Shown here one piece after another: positions 20,958-32,700 of a stretch of DNA of 58,148 nt (positions within the stretch are counted from its first letter, which is position 1; every line of letters starts with the position of its first letter). The notes beneath the pieces were generated by a model. That model saw only the letters and a list, made by a program, of their open reading frames with translations. It made no database searches and had not been told where the DNA came from. The position numbers and the translations under genes were made by a program. Source of the stretch: Entophlyctis helioformis (Eukaryota > Chytridiomycota > Chytridiomycetes > Chytridiales > Chytriomycetaceae); assembly GCA_025526915.1 (NCBI GenBank), contig JAHLKH010000176.1:1-58148 (forward strand), read 5' to 3'.

Positions 20958-21117
20958 AGGAGTTGCACGAGGACTGCTCAAGGACTGCTCAAGGACCTGC
21001 GGCTGCCCGTAGTCTGTGCGCCGATACGCAGCCATCCCACAACCACCTACAACCACCTACAACCACAGGCCACCACCTACAACCACCACAACCACCTACA
21101 AGCACACACACGCCGGC
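20957..21117. promoter_or_regulatory. Shared divergent promoter region, S2P and fused glycosyltransferase
   Basis: About 160 bases separate the two divergent coding starts. The stretch holds ACAACCACCT-type repeats (21040-21100) and the 11-base TCCTTGAGCAG repeat on the minus strand. No TATA box is evident. Confidence 0.4.
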
Positions 21118-24100
21118 ATGCACAGCACGCATCGGCCCTCGTCGGCGTCGTCCTCCAACCACGGCAGCCACAACCACCACATCCATGCATCCTTTGACCA
21201 CGCAGCCGGCACAGACGCCTACGGCGGCAGGCCCTCGTCGTCGTCGGCCTCGTCGTCGCCGTCGTCGTCGCCGTCCGCCGGCCCGGCCCTCGGCGCCCCG
21301 CTCGGCATGCGGGCTCGGCGGCGCGCAAGCCCGGGCGGCGGCCCCTTTGGCGGCCGCTCTCGCTCCGCCGGCCACTCGGGCATCTGTGGCCGCAGGGGCC
21401 CGCTGGCCTCGCCTGCTGCCCGCTGGCTGCTGCTGGCCGCCGTGCTGCTGCTCGTCATCTTCTGGCGGTCGGCCCCGGCCTCGCGCGACGCTGCCGGCCT
21501 GGGCGTCGGCGCTGGCACGCGTGCTGACCAGGTGCGTCTGTCTGCCTGTGTCTATGTCTATGTCTATGTCTATGTCTGTGTCTGTGTCTATGTCTGTGTC
21601 TGCCTTGCACAGGCGGGATCTGTGTGTGCATTCGTGCGTGTGTGCATTCGTGCGTGCGTGTGGCTTGCGGCCAATCGTGGCGCCACACACTTCCGCAAAC
21701 TCAGCCCGCGCGGTGCGTCTTGGGCTGCGGCTCTGTCGCTCTGTGCATGCCGGCCTTCTGCGGTTGCCGGCCTGGCGGACTGGCGGACGGGCGCGCTGGC
21801 GGGGCTGGCAAGGCTGGCTCGGCTTGCCGCGAATCCTTCGTGTTCGGCTTGTTACGCAACTCCGCTCGCTCCTGATACGATGCGATGCGCCGTGCCGCAC
21901 CGTGTCGCATCTGACAACCGTCTGCCAACCGTCTGACAACCGACTGACATCATCGTACCTATCTGCCCTTCTCTGCAGGGTGCCGTGCTGCAAGACTACT
22001 TTGTGCCAGACACTGTGCCTGAAAAGCCGCGCATGACTGCCGAAGAGCGCCGCTTCCTCATGACGCTCCCGCAGCGCAAGCCGCCGGAAGTCCAGCCGGG
22101 CATCAAGTACTTTGACGCCGCATCGGCCGGCGCCATGGCCAAGGCCCAGCGTCTGCGCAAGTTCAAGCTGGCTGGATTCCAGTACTGCAAGATGCTCGAC
22201 GGGTCCATCTTTGACTCGCTCGCGATCGTGCACGCGCTGGGCGGCTCGACCGCTGCCGTCAACCCGCCCGCCATCGCCCTCATCAAGCTCATGGACGAGC
22301 TTGCCGTCAACATCACCGAGTTTATCAAGGTCAAGTTTGAGCAGGTCGATCCTCTGGTGCGTCTGTGCTCTGTCTCGCTTGCGTTGCCCTTTACCCACCA
22401 TCCTGCCCATGCCCATGCCTCTGCCCCCGCCTACGCCCCTGCTCATACTCACACACTCTTGTTCATGGTTGTCGCGCTTGGCAACGACAGGAGGCCCAGC
22501 GATACGCCTGCTATGCCGTCGCAGAGGGCAACAACCCGTCCGCCAACCTCACCGACACGCGCTTCGTGTACAGCTTTGACCCCGACTCGTACTTTGCCTC
22601 GGTGCTGCCGGCCGTGAGCAGAACCGCGCCAGTCAGTGCTCCCGCACGCAAGCGCTACCTCATGGCTTTTCTGATCATGGTGCACGAGGAGGTGGGCTTC
22701 AACCAGCTCAAGATGCTGCTCGACATTCTCGACGACGGCAACGCCATCATCCTCATCCACGTGGACCTGTCCGCCACGCGTCTGCACCGGCTCATCACCG
22801 ACTACCTCGCCAGCCGCGACAAGCTCAAGGCGGCACCCAAGGGCAACGTGTTTCTGGCGCAGAACCGCTTTGCCAACGTCTGGGGCCACATCTCGCTCGT
22901 GTTCTCGCAGCTGAGCGGCTTCTGGGAGCTGGCGGACATGGCCGAGTGGGACTATATTGTCAACCTGTCCAACTACGACTGGCCGCTGCGCAACAACCCC
23001 GAGATGCACCGCGTGCTCCAGCTGCATCCTGGGTTCAGCTGGATCGACTACTGGAACGACACGGGTGGGTTGCCGGTTTCGTTGGTGTCTGGTGTTTGCC
23101 GGGCTGTTCTGTTAGGTGGCAGGATGATGGACTGACAGGCAATGCATGGACACATACACACATGCACACACTCTCTCTCTTGCGCGCGGGATCCTGTTAC
23201 TGCAGAGGCGGTCGCTGAGCGGTCGCTTCGCCCGCATCTCGCCAAGGCCGACCGCACGGCAGTGTACCACCCGCCCGAGCTGAGCATCACCAGCTGGCCG
23301 TTCCCGCACTGGAAGGCGTACAAGCAGATGCAGTGGATGATTCTGTCGCGCGGTGCAATCACGTACCTCCGGCAGGACAAGTCGGCCATCAACTACCTGG
23401 CGTTTATGGAGCACAGCCAGATGCCCGAAGAGTCGTTCTTTTCCACGGGTACGTCTGCTGTTGTCTTGCTGTTGATGGAGAAGACGCAAGGATCTGACAT
23501 GCATGGCTGCTGCGCGACCTGGCACAATCCAGCACTCGTCAACTCGAAGCGGTTCTCCAAGCTGCTCAAGCGCGACAAGAAGCGGTATGTGCGGTCACCA
23601 GGCGACATCTCGAGCCCCGCCTGGATCGGATGGTCCGACCGGCACATCTTTGGGCCAGCGTCGGCCATGGACGATCCCGAGTTTCTGTTTCTGCGGCCGT
23701 TCAACGCGCTCGGCGAGTTCTTTGGCGAGACCAAGCTCCTCGAGTGGATCCGCATCAACCACCTCAACCTCGACCCGCGCCAGACGTGCTACCGCGACCA
23801 GCTCGGGTACCGCGACGAGTGCATCCGCGAGATTGCGTCCACGGTTGCCGACCACAACGAGCTCATTCTGGTGCCGGTCAACATGGCGTACATGCGCATT
23901 GTCGACAACCTGCGGTGCTCGCTGCTGCGGGCCGGCATGCGCAACGTCATCCACTGGGCGATTGATATCCAGACGCACGACAAGCTCATCGAGGCGGGCC
24001 TGCTGTCGTTTTTCATTCCCAACGCCAAGGGCTCGCCGAACCGCTACATGCCGCACACCAAGGACTTTTTGACGATTATGCGGTACAAGGGGATCGTGAT

Positions 24101-25073
24101 CAAGCGGCTGCTGAATGCCGGGTTCCACGTCATCTACCTCGACGCCGACACGGTGGTCACGCAGGATTTCCGCGAGTCGCTGCGCCAGTATGCGGGCGGG
24201 CCCGGGTTCGCCGACGTGGCCGTGGGCATCGACGAAGTGCGCGTGGTGCCGTCTGCCGAGCATGTCAAGGCGCCGCCCAAGGCCAACGCGGGTATAGCAT
24301 ACTACCGCAACACGGAGCGCGCCAAGCAGCTTGTGGACGACATTATCCGGCGGCAAGAGTACGACCCGATGCTCGACGACCAGGAGGCGATGCGCGAGGC
24401 GCTTGCGCAGCCGCGGCATGTGCTGTGGACGGGTATTGGGTTCCCTGACCATGACGCGTATCCGGGCGGGTCGATCCATGATGGCGACGGCATGGTGGAC
24501 ACGGCTGCCGGCGGTCAAGGTGCGAGCAGCGGTGGTGGTGCAGGCAAGGCCGACGCGGCCGGAGGAGCAGCCGGAGGATCAGCCAGCAAGAACGACGGCG
24601 GAAACGGCGGAAACAGCGGCAGCGGCGGCTCAGCGCTTGGCAGTTTTGCCGAGCTCCTCGGCCTCTCGCCGTCCTCGCCACCGCCGCTGCGGTTCCGCGA
24701 CGACGGGCGGATCCGCGTGCACTTCCTCGACCAGGTCGAGTACATGTCCGGCGGGCTGTATTTCAAGCACCACGACCTCCTGCCGCCCAACTTCTCTGGG
24801 TACCGCGTTATCCACGCGTCTGGGCAGACGGACCCTGAAGCGGCGTTCCGGTCGCAGGGGCTGTGGTACGTGGACGGCGAGGGGCGGTGTCTGGCGCCGC
24901 AAGCGCAGCCTGTGCGCGGCGACGGCGATGAGGATGGTGCTGCTGCTGGTGCGAGAGGCGCGGGTGGCGAGTCGGCCGACACGCGGTATAACGAAGTGGT
25001 GAAGCAGCAGGTTGCACGTGCGGGAGGACAAGGCGGTCGACATGGGCGACGCGACGCGACGGGCGAAGCGTGA
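21118..25073 (+). CDS. Fused glycosyltransferase: GT14-like (core-2/xylosyltransferase) plus GT77-like domain
   Basis: Five exons (21118-21531, 21979-22356, 22491-23064, 23206-23448, 23533-25073) give 1049 residues in one frame. It is a type II membrane protein with TM ARWLLLAAVLLLVIFW after a basic Ser-rich cytosolic lead, so Golgi is likely. Domain 1: LIHVDLSATRLHRLI, NVWGHISLVFSQLSGFWEL, YIVNLSNYDWPL and PEESFFST match the core-2/I-branching (GT14) family. Domain 2: a nucleotide-diphospho-sugar transferase with the DxD motif in VIYLDADTVVTQDF (~24130-24160), HVLWTGIGFP and a terminal VIHASGQTD. A Gly/Ala/Ser linker (~24500-24650) interrupts domain 2. Intron 1 contains a TATGTC microsatellite. 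Expected role: O-glycan or proteoglycan-type chain building on secreted or wall proteins; substrates unknown. Confidence 0.85.
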
Positions 25074-25287
25074 TGCGATGAGCTCTCACTCTTGTTGGCC
25101 CATGTGTTGTTGTTCTTGAAATGAATCAGGCGTTGTGTGCTTTCGTTGCCTGGTCGAGCGCGGCTGACTGGCTTGAGTTGAGTGGATCTTGGTTGTTGTT
25201 TTTGGCGTTTTTGTTGTTGTTGCCGACGCATTCAACAACCGCTTACGACACTCGCACGCAGACAGCACAACACACACACACACACGC

Positions 25288-26411
25288 ATGAGCTCGAACC
25301 TGTGGATCCTGTGGGCAACGCTCGTCGAGACGACCGAGCCGCAGCAGCTGTTTCTCTACGGGCGTCGTGACGGGCCTGGTTGCGTCGCTCGGCCTTGTTG
25401 CGCTGCTGCTGACGGTCGTTGTGCCGCGGCGGTCGTCGCTGCGTGGCGGGTTTGGCGGTCGTGACGGGGTTGCGCCTTCCGGCAAGGGTGCGGGTGCTGG
25501 TGCGGGTGCTGGTGTGGGCAAGGACAAGGACAAGCTGGCTGCGACGGCACGGCGGGTCGGCAGTGACAGCGGCAGTGGAGGATGGCAGCGACGACTATAC
25601 CGACGACGACGACAGCGACGATGATGACGACGACGATGATGATGCAGAGCCGTGCAAGATGGCAAGTGCAGAGTGTGCATGCATGGATGGATGGCGGACC
25701 CGCTGCCCGAGCGCTGTTGGACGGCGATGAGAGAGGCGGGACTGACGCACGCACGCATGGCACGCACGCACGGCAACGGCAGGTGCTTGTCATTCGCACG
25801 GATCTGGACATGACCAAGGGCAAGGTGGCGGCGCAGTGCTGCCACGCGGCGCTGTCGGCGTACCAGGCGGCGACCGAGCAGAGCGACCAGGTGCGTGCGT
25901 GTGTGTGTGTGTGTGTGTGTGTGGTGTCGTGTGGGCTGACGATAACACATGGCACTGCACAAAACAGACTCGCGCGTGGCTTCGTACCTGGGAACGCGCT
26001 GGCCAGACCAAGGTCACGCTCAAGTGCCCGTCCGAGACAGCCATGTACGGCAACGTCTTGTCTTATAGTATTGGATCGTGTTGTGTGTTGGATCGTGTTG
26101 TGCATACAGACACGCGCAACTGGCTTACACCGAGGTTGCTGTGTGTGTGTTTGGATGGGGATGGATGGATGGCAGGCTGGACATGCAGGCCGCCGCACGC
26201 CGTCAGGGCCTGGTGGCTCGCAGCATCTGCGACGCGGGCCGCACGCAGATCGCCGCCGGCTCGCGCACCGTGCTTGCGATCGGTCCTGGTGCGTCAACCT
26301 GTCCGTGCTGCGTGTTGCATGTCGTGTGGCTGACTCGTTCGATCTGGCGGTGTGTGCACAGCGCCGGCGAGCATGGTCGACCGGGTGTCGGGCTCGCTCA
26401 AACTGTACTGA
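25288..26411 (+). CDS. PTH2: Peptidyl-tRNA hydrolase 2
   Basis: Seven exons join exactly to 195 residues: 25288-25301, 25348-25487, 25576-25661, 25783-25890, 25968-26044, 26176-26288, 26362-26411. An N-terminal TM anchor (VVTGLVASLGLVALLLTVVV) as in animal PTRH2 is followed by an unusually acidic Asp run (~25605-25650). The catalytic fold then follows: VLVIRTDLDMTKGKVAAQCC, DAGRTQIAAGSRTVLAIGP and the C-terminal SGSLKLY. The enzyme releases peptides from prematurely dropped peptidyl-tRNA; the anchor suggests a mitochondrial outer membrane or ER position. The intron after CKM (25662-25782) starts GCAAGT, a GC-AG intron, and the first intron is only 46 bases. AATAAA is at 26429. Confidence 0.9.
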
Positions 26412-26707
26412 TCCGACGTAGTGGCCTTAATAAACCTTGTGGCAATTCTGGACGATTCTTGGGCCCGATATTCATACAATTACCAAGGATTTTGGAGTTA
26501 AATTCGACCAGAGAGGCGACGGATGCAAGCCCACATATCACGTGATTGAAGGTTCGAGTCAGCAACGAGCATGCGACGACAGGCGGCGAGGCACATCCAA
26601 CGAAGGTGCTCACCTTTATCGTTAGAAAAAGTGACCCGTTAGGTCGATCGGGAGGTCCCCCGATTCAAAGAGTTGGTAGTCAAACAAGTCACTGTGTGGG
26701 ATGCAGG
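26412..26707. other. AT-richer 3' flank of the Fanzor gene; possible guide-RNA region
   Basis: This stretch is visibly richer in A/T than its surroundings and has no supported ORF. It lies directly after the stop codon of the minus-strand Fanzor gene, where TnpB/Fanzor loci usually encode their guide (omega) RNA across the element end. It contains TCACGTGA (26538-26545) and GGTTCGAGTC (26551-26560). No guide RNA structure was computed, so this is positional inference. Confidence 0.25.
26429..26434 (+). terminator. Poly(A) signal of the PTH2 gene
   Basis: AATAAA 17 bases after the PTH2 stop codon. Confidence 0.55.
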
Positions 26708-29700
26708 TCAAGTGACTTGAGGGCAGGCTGTCTGCGTGCTGGTCGCAGCTGGACGACGGATGGTCCGTGTCTTGAACGCTGCTGTACAGCACGTCTTGAA
26801 TACCACAGGACGGCAGGCTGATCTGGTCCCATGAGGCCACATGCGACTTGAAGTGTTTCCGCGTTTGAGGCTGTGGGACAACAGGCGGAGCATCTCGTGC
26901 ACGCAGCTTGATGGCAGTATGCATTCTTGCGATGCTTTTGAGGTGCTCTGGCGTGGCTGGATTGCTGTCGGTTTGGTGTGTGTCAAGTAGAGCGGCCGGT
27001 GTCCAAAGAGCAGATGCCACAGCGCGACCATCCCGATGTTTGTGGCTCCAAGCACATCGCGGTGGTAGACAGTCTTGCATGGTATGCACTCGTAGCGTCG
27101 CAGGTTGGTGCGGTTCTCGTATGGGATCCGCTGCTTGCACTGCGGGCACATCTGGCTGGTCAGGTTCTCGTTGCAGCGGTAGATCTGTGTGTGTGTGTGG
27201 TGTGGTCAGTTGGTGCACAGATGGATGGATGGATGGACAGGTGGCATCAGACGCACATAGGCATATCCAGATGACCGCAGATGCCTGATGAGAAACCTCT
27301 CAAACACAGCGTGCCGGCCACCTTGGCCTGTAAAGTCGATGCCAAATGCCCACACAACGGGAATGTTGTCCTCTGTCGACTTTGTTCGGTCGACAGGGAG
27401 GCCTTGAGATGCAGCAGATGCGCGCTTTCCAGTGGTCGATCCTGCCAGCTTCATGATGCCCTCAAGAGCGTTTCCGCGAATAGACGTGCTGTTGCTGCAC
27501 ATGGTGAACCGCTTGGCCTTGACCTTCTGTGGAATGCCATGTCATGCCATGCCATCCAGTGCAATCAGCAGGCGATCAAGCAGTATGGCGGTCATGGCAA
27601 TGGACATCCAGAAACAGAGAAACCGTACCCGTGCATTCAGGAATGGGTGCAGTACGCATGGCAGCGCAGATCCCAAAAGGCTCTCTCGCCAGGCTTGACG
27701 TTTGGATCGGCATGCTTTGCTGTCTTGAATGCAATGGCCGCCTGGATGTCAGCAGCCTTGGCAAGTCGGTCATCAAACCTGGCACAAGAGCGGCACTGTG
27801 AGTTGATCTGGTCAAGAGTGCGCGTGGCAGAGTCATTGCATGCATACCACCGCTGAAAGATGCCCTCAGCTGTGCCATGCCAGAGGAGAGCACGTAGTTG
27901 GACTCGAGCGTATACGAAAAGTCTCTGAGGTCGACCAAGATGCTGGACGCGCCATACAGGTACCGCTTGCCCCAATCAAAGCTGACAACACGAACAGTCT
28001 GGTAGCCTTGGTCAGTGAACAGATTGTTGGCGTTGATGATGTCACGCAGTCGCTGCGAGGCGTAAAAGTTGCGCTGGGCCTGTCGTGCCATGACATGAGT
28101 GAGGAATGTGCAGTGCATGTGCACCAATGCGCGAGGTTGGCATGCAAGTGGCTTACAGGATTGGGTGCTTTTGGCTTGGTGGCTGATGGGTCGGCTGGAT
28201 CGGTGGCTGTGGATGGCATGTCAGTCGGTGTGGTCAACAAGTGCGCGTCTGGATTGGTACAGCAACTCACATGTGACGTCCATGTGATCATGAGCATCAC
28301 CAGCAAGACTGAGTTGCTGGGCTGAAGACGCCGCGTTGGGACCTGCAGATCAAGGCGGATGTCAGAACCAATGTGTGCACCATCGCATTCAAGTGCGCCA
28401 CATACTGCGAGGCGACTCTGGACGGTCTGTGCGAAAGTCCAGAGTCAGCTGAGAGACGCTGTATCCATCGGTCTTGATGCTGCCTAGTCTGACAGCCTTG
28501 GTTGGTCGCGCTGGGGGCAGGGCTTTGATCGCAGCCTGGATGTAATCCTCGCGCACCTTGCCAACCAGAAGGAGTCTCTTGGCCTCAAGAGTCGCATCGG
28601 CAATGGCGTCTGCTCTGGCCTTGGCAGCCGCGTCCATCTGGACCTTAGCGTCTGCAGGCGTCTGGAAGCGTCGTGTATCCGAGGCGAGTCCGGGGAGGAG
28701 AATGTCGAGAACGCAATCCTCGCGGCTTGAGCTGAAAGCGGCTTGTATGTCCTTGTTGGATGACGCAAGAGTCAAGGCTTGCGAGCCAGGCTCTTTGAGA
28801 AGAGTGGTTTGTAAGTATCAAATCATGTAAGCATGGCATAACCAAGTGCGACCTACTGCTGATCGCAGCCAAGAGACGCTTTTGCAAAGCCTGCAATGCC
28901 GCGTTGTTCTTGGTTGGCTTGCGATCCTTTGGGTTCCCTATCACCGACCAAAACAGAATGGTCTCGGTGATATGGACAAACGGGTCCCGATTCGCCGCCT
29001 CAGGGCATAACTTGATCACTGTTTCGCCGGCCAGCTTGCGCAGCCGGTAGAACTTGCCTATTTCCGACAGCGACTTGTTGAGCAAGATCGCCGCAAGCCT
29101 GACCAGCTGTTGGGGGATCCCAGCAATGGCTATGCCCTCCGTGTCTGAAGGTGTGCTGGATGCCGCGTCTGTGGTGGCCTCGTCCCTCTCGCCACATGGC
29201 TTCTTGGTCGCGGTGCAATCGGTGGGCGACGAAGAGCTAGACAGGGCCCTCTTGCGACCTGCCGCAGGAGGTGCAGCATCCAGAGTGGCTTGTGGTGCAG
29301 CGTCAAGATCGGCCGGCGATGGGGTATCCTCAGCGACCAGTGGCATGGCGTCCTCAGCGACCTGTGGTGTGGCATCCTCGGCGGCCAGTGGCGTGGCATC
29401 CTCAATGGCTTTGGTCATGGCCGCGACTGATGCCACGACCTCCTCCTTTGATGCGCCGGGCATCAGCTGGTGGGCAGCAGCAAGCACGAGCATCGACTGG
29501 TTCGAGATGACATGCACTGCCAGCATGGTGCAGATATCTCGGGCCAAGTAGCTGTAGATGTCATTGGCCGCTTTCCCACACAGACCAACAGCCAGCTTGC
29601 ATGGCAGGACTGCCTTGTCCAAATCTGTCTGGATCGCGCTTGTCTGGATCGCGTCCATCTTGTCAGCATCCATCATATCCATGCCCATCATGTCAGCATC

Positions 29701-32700
29701 AGCCATGTCTGCACGCACCTTGCCTGCATTGGCGTGCACCATGCGCCGCGTCCAGTTACGGTGAACAATCAGTTGCATGACGGTGACCAACCATGCGTTG
29801 GTGGTGTCCATGTTTGATCGCGGCTTTGCCATGCGACCATTGCCAACAATCGTGACAATGTGGCGTAGGAGACATGCCACAGACGTCTCGCCACCGGATC
29901 TGCTGCTGGTCAGTGCTGTGAGGAGTTGATTGGCAGTTGGAATGACTGCTGCTGCTTCTGCTTCTGCTTGCTGCTCGTGCTGCTCATGCTGCTCGTCATC
30001 CTCATGGTCATCATGCTGCTCGTCGTCCTCGTGATCCTCATGATCGTCATCGTCCTCGTGGTCATCATGATCATCATCATCCTCGTGGTCGCGATCGTCC
30101 TCATGGCTGTCAGGACCGTCAGGGTCATTGGGGCCATTGGGCTGCTTGGGCTTCTTGACGTGTCCGAGCGAGCAGAGCTCAAGCACTGTGTCCTTTGAGA
30201 GGATCACAGAATCCCCATAGAAAGGGATTTTGCCCTTGCGACCATGTGGACCAACGCCGTACATAAACCGGACCATGGTGTCCTTTTCCAGCACACAGTA
30301 TCCTGCCAAGAGCGCAGCCTCCGTCTTGCGGTCAAGTTTCTCGCGATCAAGAAAGCAGTAGTTGGTCTTTCCATCGCGGGTCCACTTGAAAACGCGATAA
30401 TCGAGTGGCAGTGGCTCATCTGACTCGAGCTTGAGCAGTACTTCGAGAACAGCGCCAAGCATCACAATCCCGACATGCCGAGCGCCGACGATGAACGTGT
30501 AAACCTTGGAAATGCAGGCTAGGACAACCATGGCGATGGTTTGCTCTGCTGATGGTGGTTTGGCTGGAGGGCCCAACAACTTTGCGCTTGCTGGATTGTC
30601 TGAAACCATCTCCTGCACACCTGTCAGCATGCAAAAAGCCGAGCATGCAGAGCAGCATGGCGATCAACCCCCATACCTTCAGATCCACGATCATATTGGG
30701 GCGATGTTGCTGCGTGTTTGTCTGAGCCTTTGGTGCTTTGGGATGCTGCTGTGCCTCCTGCTCGCGCTCGTGCTCGTCCTTCTCCTTGTCTTTCTCCGTG
30801 CCCTCCTCTGTTGGTGCTTTGAAATTGGCGGCTGCAGGAAGAGTCTGGCAGGCCCCTTGTTTGTAGTCGCCCATCCGGACAAGCTCATTGTGCAAGGTGC
30901 GTCTTGCATGAAATGCGTATCTGCCAGCAGAATGCATGTCAGCAAGCACAATCAAGGCACGCGACATGCCATATGCCACTTACGCCTGTGTCTCGTCCTC
31001 AGATTGAGCCTGGCGGGCTTGCTTGCTTGCATCCTTCTTGAGCTCCTTGATGATCTCATCTGCCTTGGCCTTCTCTGCACGCTCTTCTCGCTCCTTCTTG
31101 AATACAGCCTGTCTGGCCAGTGTGACAAGGTATGGCTCCTGCCGTGTTTGGATGCAATCTTAGGCGTGCATTCTGAATGTGCACAAGATGCTCACAATCA
31201 CAAGCCTGCAGTTCAACTCACGGTTGTCTTTGTGTCTTGAAGCACATCAATGTAGAGGATCTTGTCGCGATCTGTGCCATCAGCTGCGGCTGGAGATGGC
31301 AGCAGCATCTTTGGCGCTTTTGGTGGCTTGCCGACCTGTCAAGTCAAAGCATGAGCAGGTGCATCAAGCCGCCACATGCAAACAGAGCATAGAAATGCAA
31401 AGACGCACTGGAGCCCTGTCAATGATCAGTGTCAGTGTGTCTGTGGCTTGTTGATACTGCTCAGAAAGTGCCAGCGGCTTGAAGTCGTCCGGGCTGTGTT
31501 TCTTTTGGCATTCCAAGAGATTCAGCGTATCTACGGCCTGTTTGCGAATGGCAGCGACAGCCTTTCGAGTCGCGATCCGTGTGCTCTTTCTGCGGTGCTG
31601 TTTAGCCTTGCGGTTGCCTGCCAGAAGAATGCCGTGATTGATTGTGAATACACAAGGTCGCACTGTGCCAAACAAATGCAGAGCGAACCTGGCTTCCTTG
31701 AACGCCTGAATGGTGCACATGCGATGCCTGGATACCTCTTGAGCCGTTCCTGCAGTCTCAGGATCACCATCTGCTCGCCCAGTGATGGATCAAGTCAGCC
31801 ATGCTCAAAATCAGCAACAGCATGCAGTGGACAGTCAAGACACGCATCCAAGCCACCCAAAACTCACAAAGGCGTGTAACAGGCTCTGCTCAGCTGGGCT
31901 GAGTATCTCATATCCTTTTGTAGCGAGATCCTTCTCGTGCACAGCCTGGAGCAGCTGCTTGCTTGCATTCTCGCAGATATCAGCAAGAATGTCGCGGCCG
32001 TTGATGCTGTCATTGGCAAGCTGATCTGCTGTGCACCGGAGGATGCAGCCAAGCACGACACGGCAGCCATTGAATTCGCCAAAAACGCCGTCCATCCGCC
32101 TTGTGCTGACAGTGTGGTTGGCGAGCTCTGTGACTGCGTCCCGTGTGATGTGCCAAACCGCACCACTGGCATTTCCCTTCAGCTGCTGTGCCGTGTGGCT
32201 CAAGCAGCAGTCGCTGTAGGCCGTGCATGCAGAGGCAGATCTGCCAGTGGCATCCATCAGAGTCAGTGCCACAAGAATCCTGCAGAGATCGCAGCCGTGC
32301 CTACCTGTTTTGGGGCGAGATGGTCCTGTTGGCAGTGATGCTGTTGCCATTGGATGGTGCATGCATTCATGTCAATGCCATGCTGTCCAAGTGCATCCAA
32401 ACCAAGACTTACTGCCGCATCTGTCCTGCAAACACACTGGCATAATGGCCACATGCTGGGGCTGTGATCTCTCCAATATCGGCTCCTCTCTCGTCACGGT
32501 TGAGAAACACCGCGAAGGCATTGCTGAATGACTGAGCAAGAGGCTTGCCGCCGATCTTGTACATCTGCCACATGAACGCAATCTTGATGACATGCACAAA
32601 CATTCTGGCAATGTCGGGGTCTTGGAGGCATTCACAGACATCCGCGACAGAGATACCCAGCTGCTCTGCCTCCAAACGAATGCATGCCATGATGCACTTT

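Noticed and set aside
20989..22452. Long minus-strand ORF (487 codons) over the glycosyltransferase 5' exons
   Set aside because: Low-complexity Arg/Gly/Asp-rich translation, crosses introns and exons of a well-supported plus-strand gene; a GC-rich shadow.
26551..26560. GGTTCGAGTC as a tRNA B-box near the Fanzor 3' end
   Set aside because: No pairing T stem, anticodon arm or acceptor stem could be folded around it.
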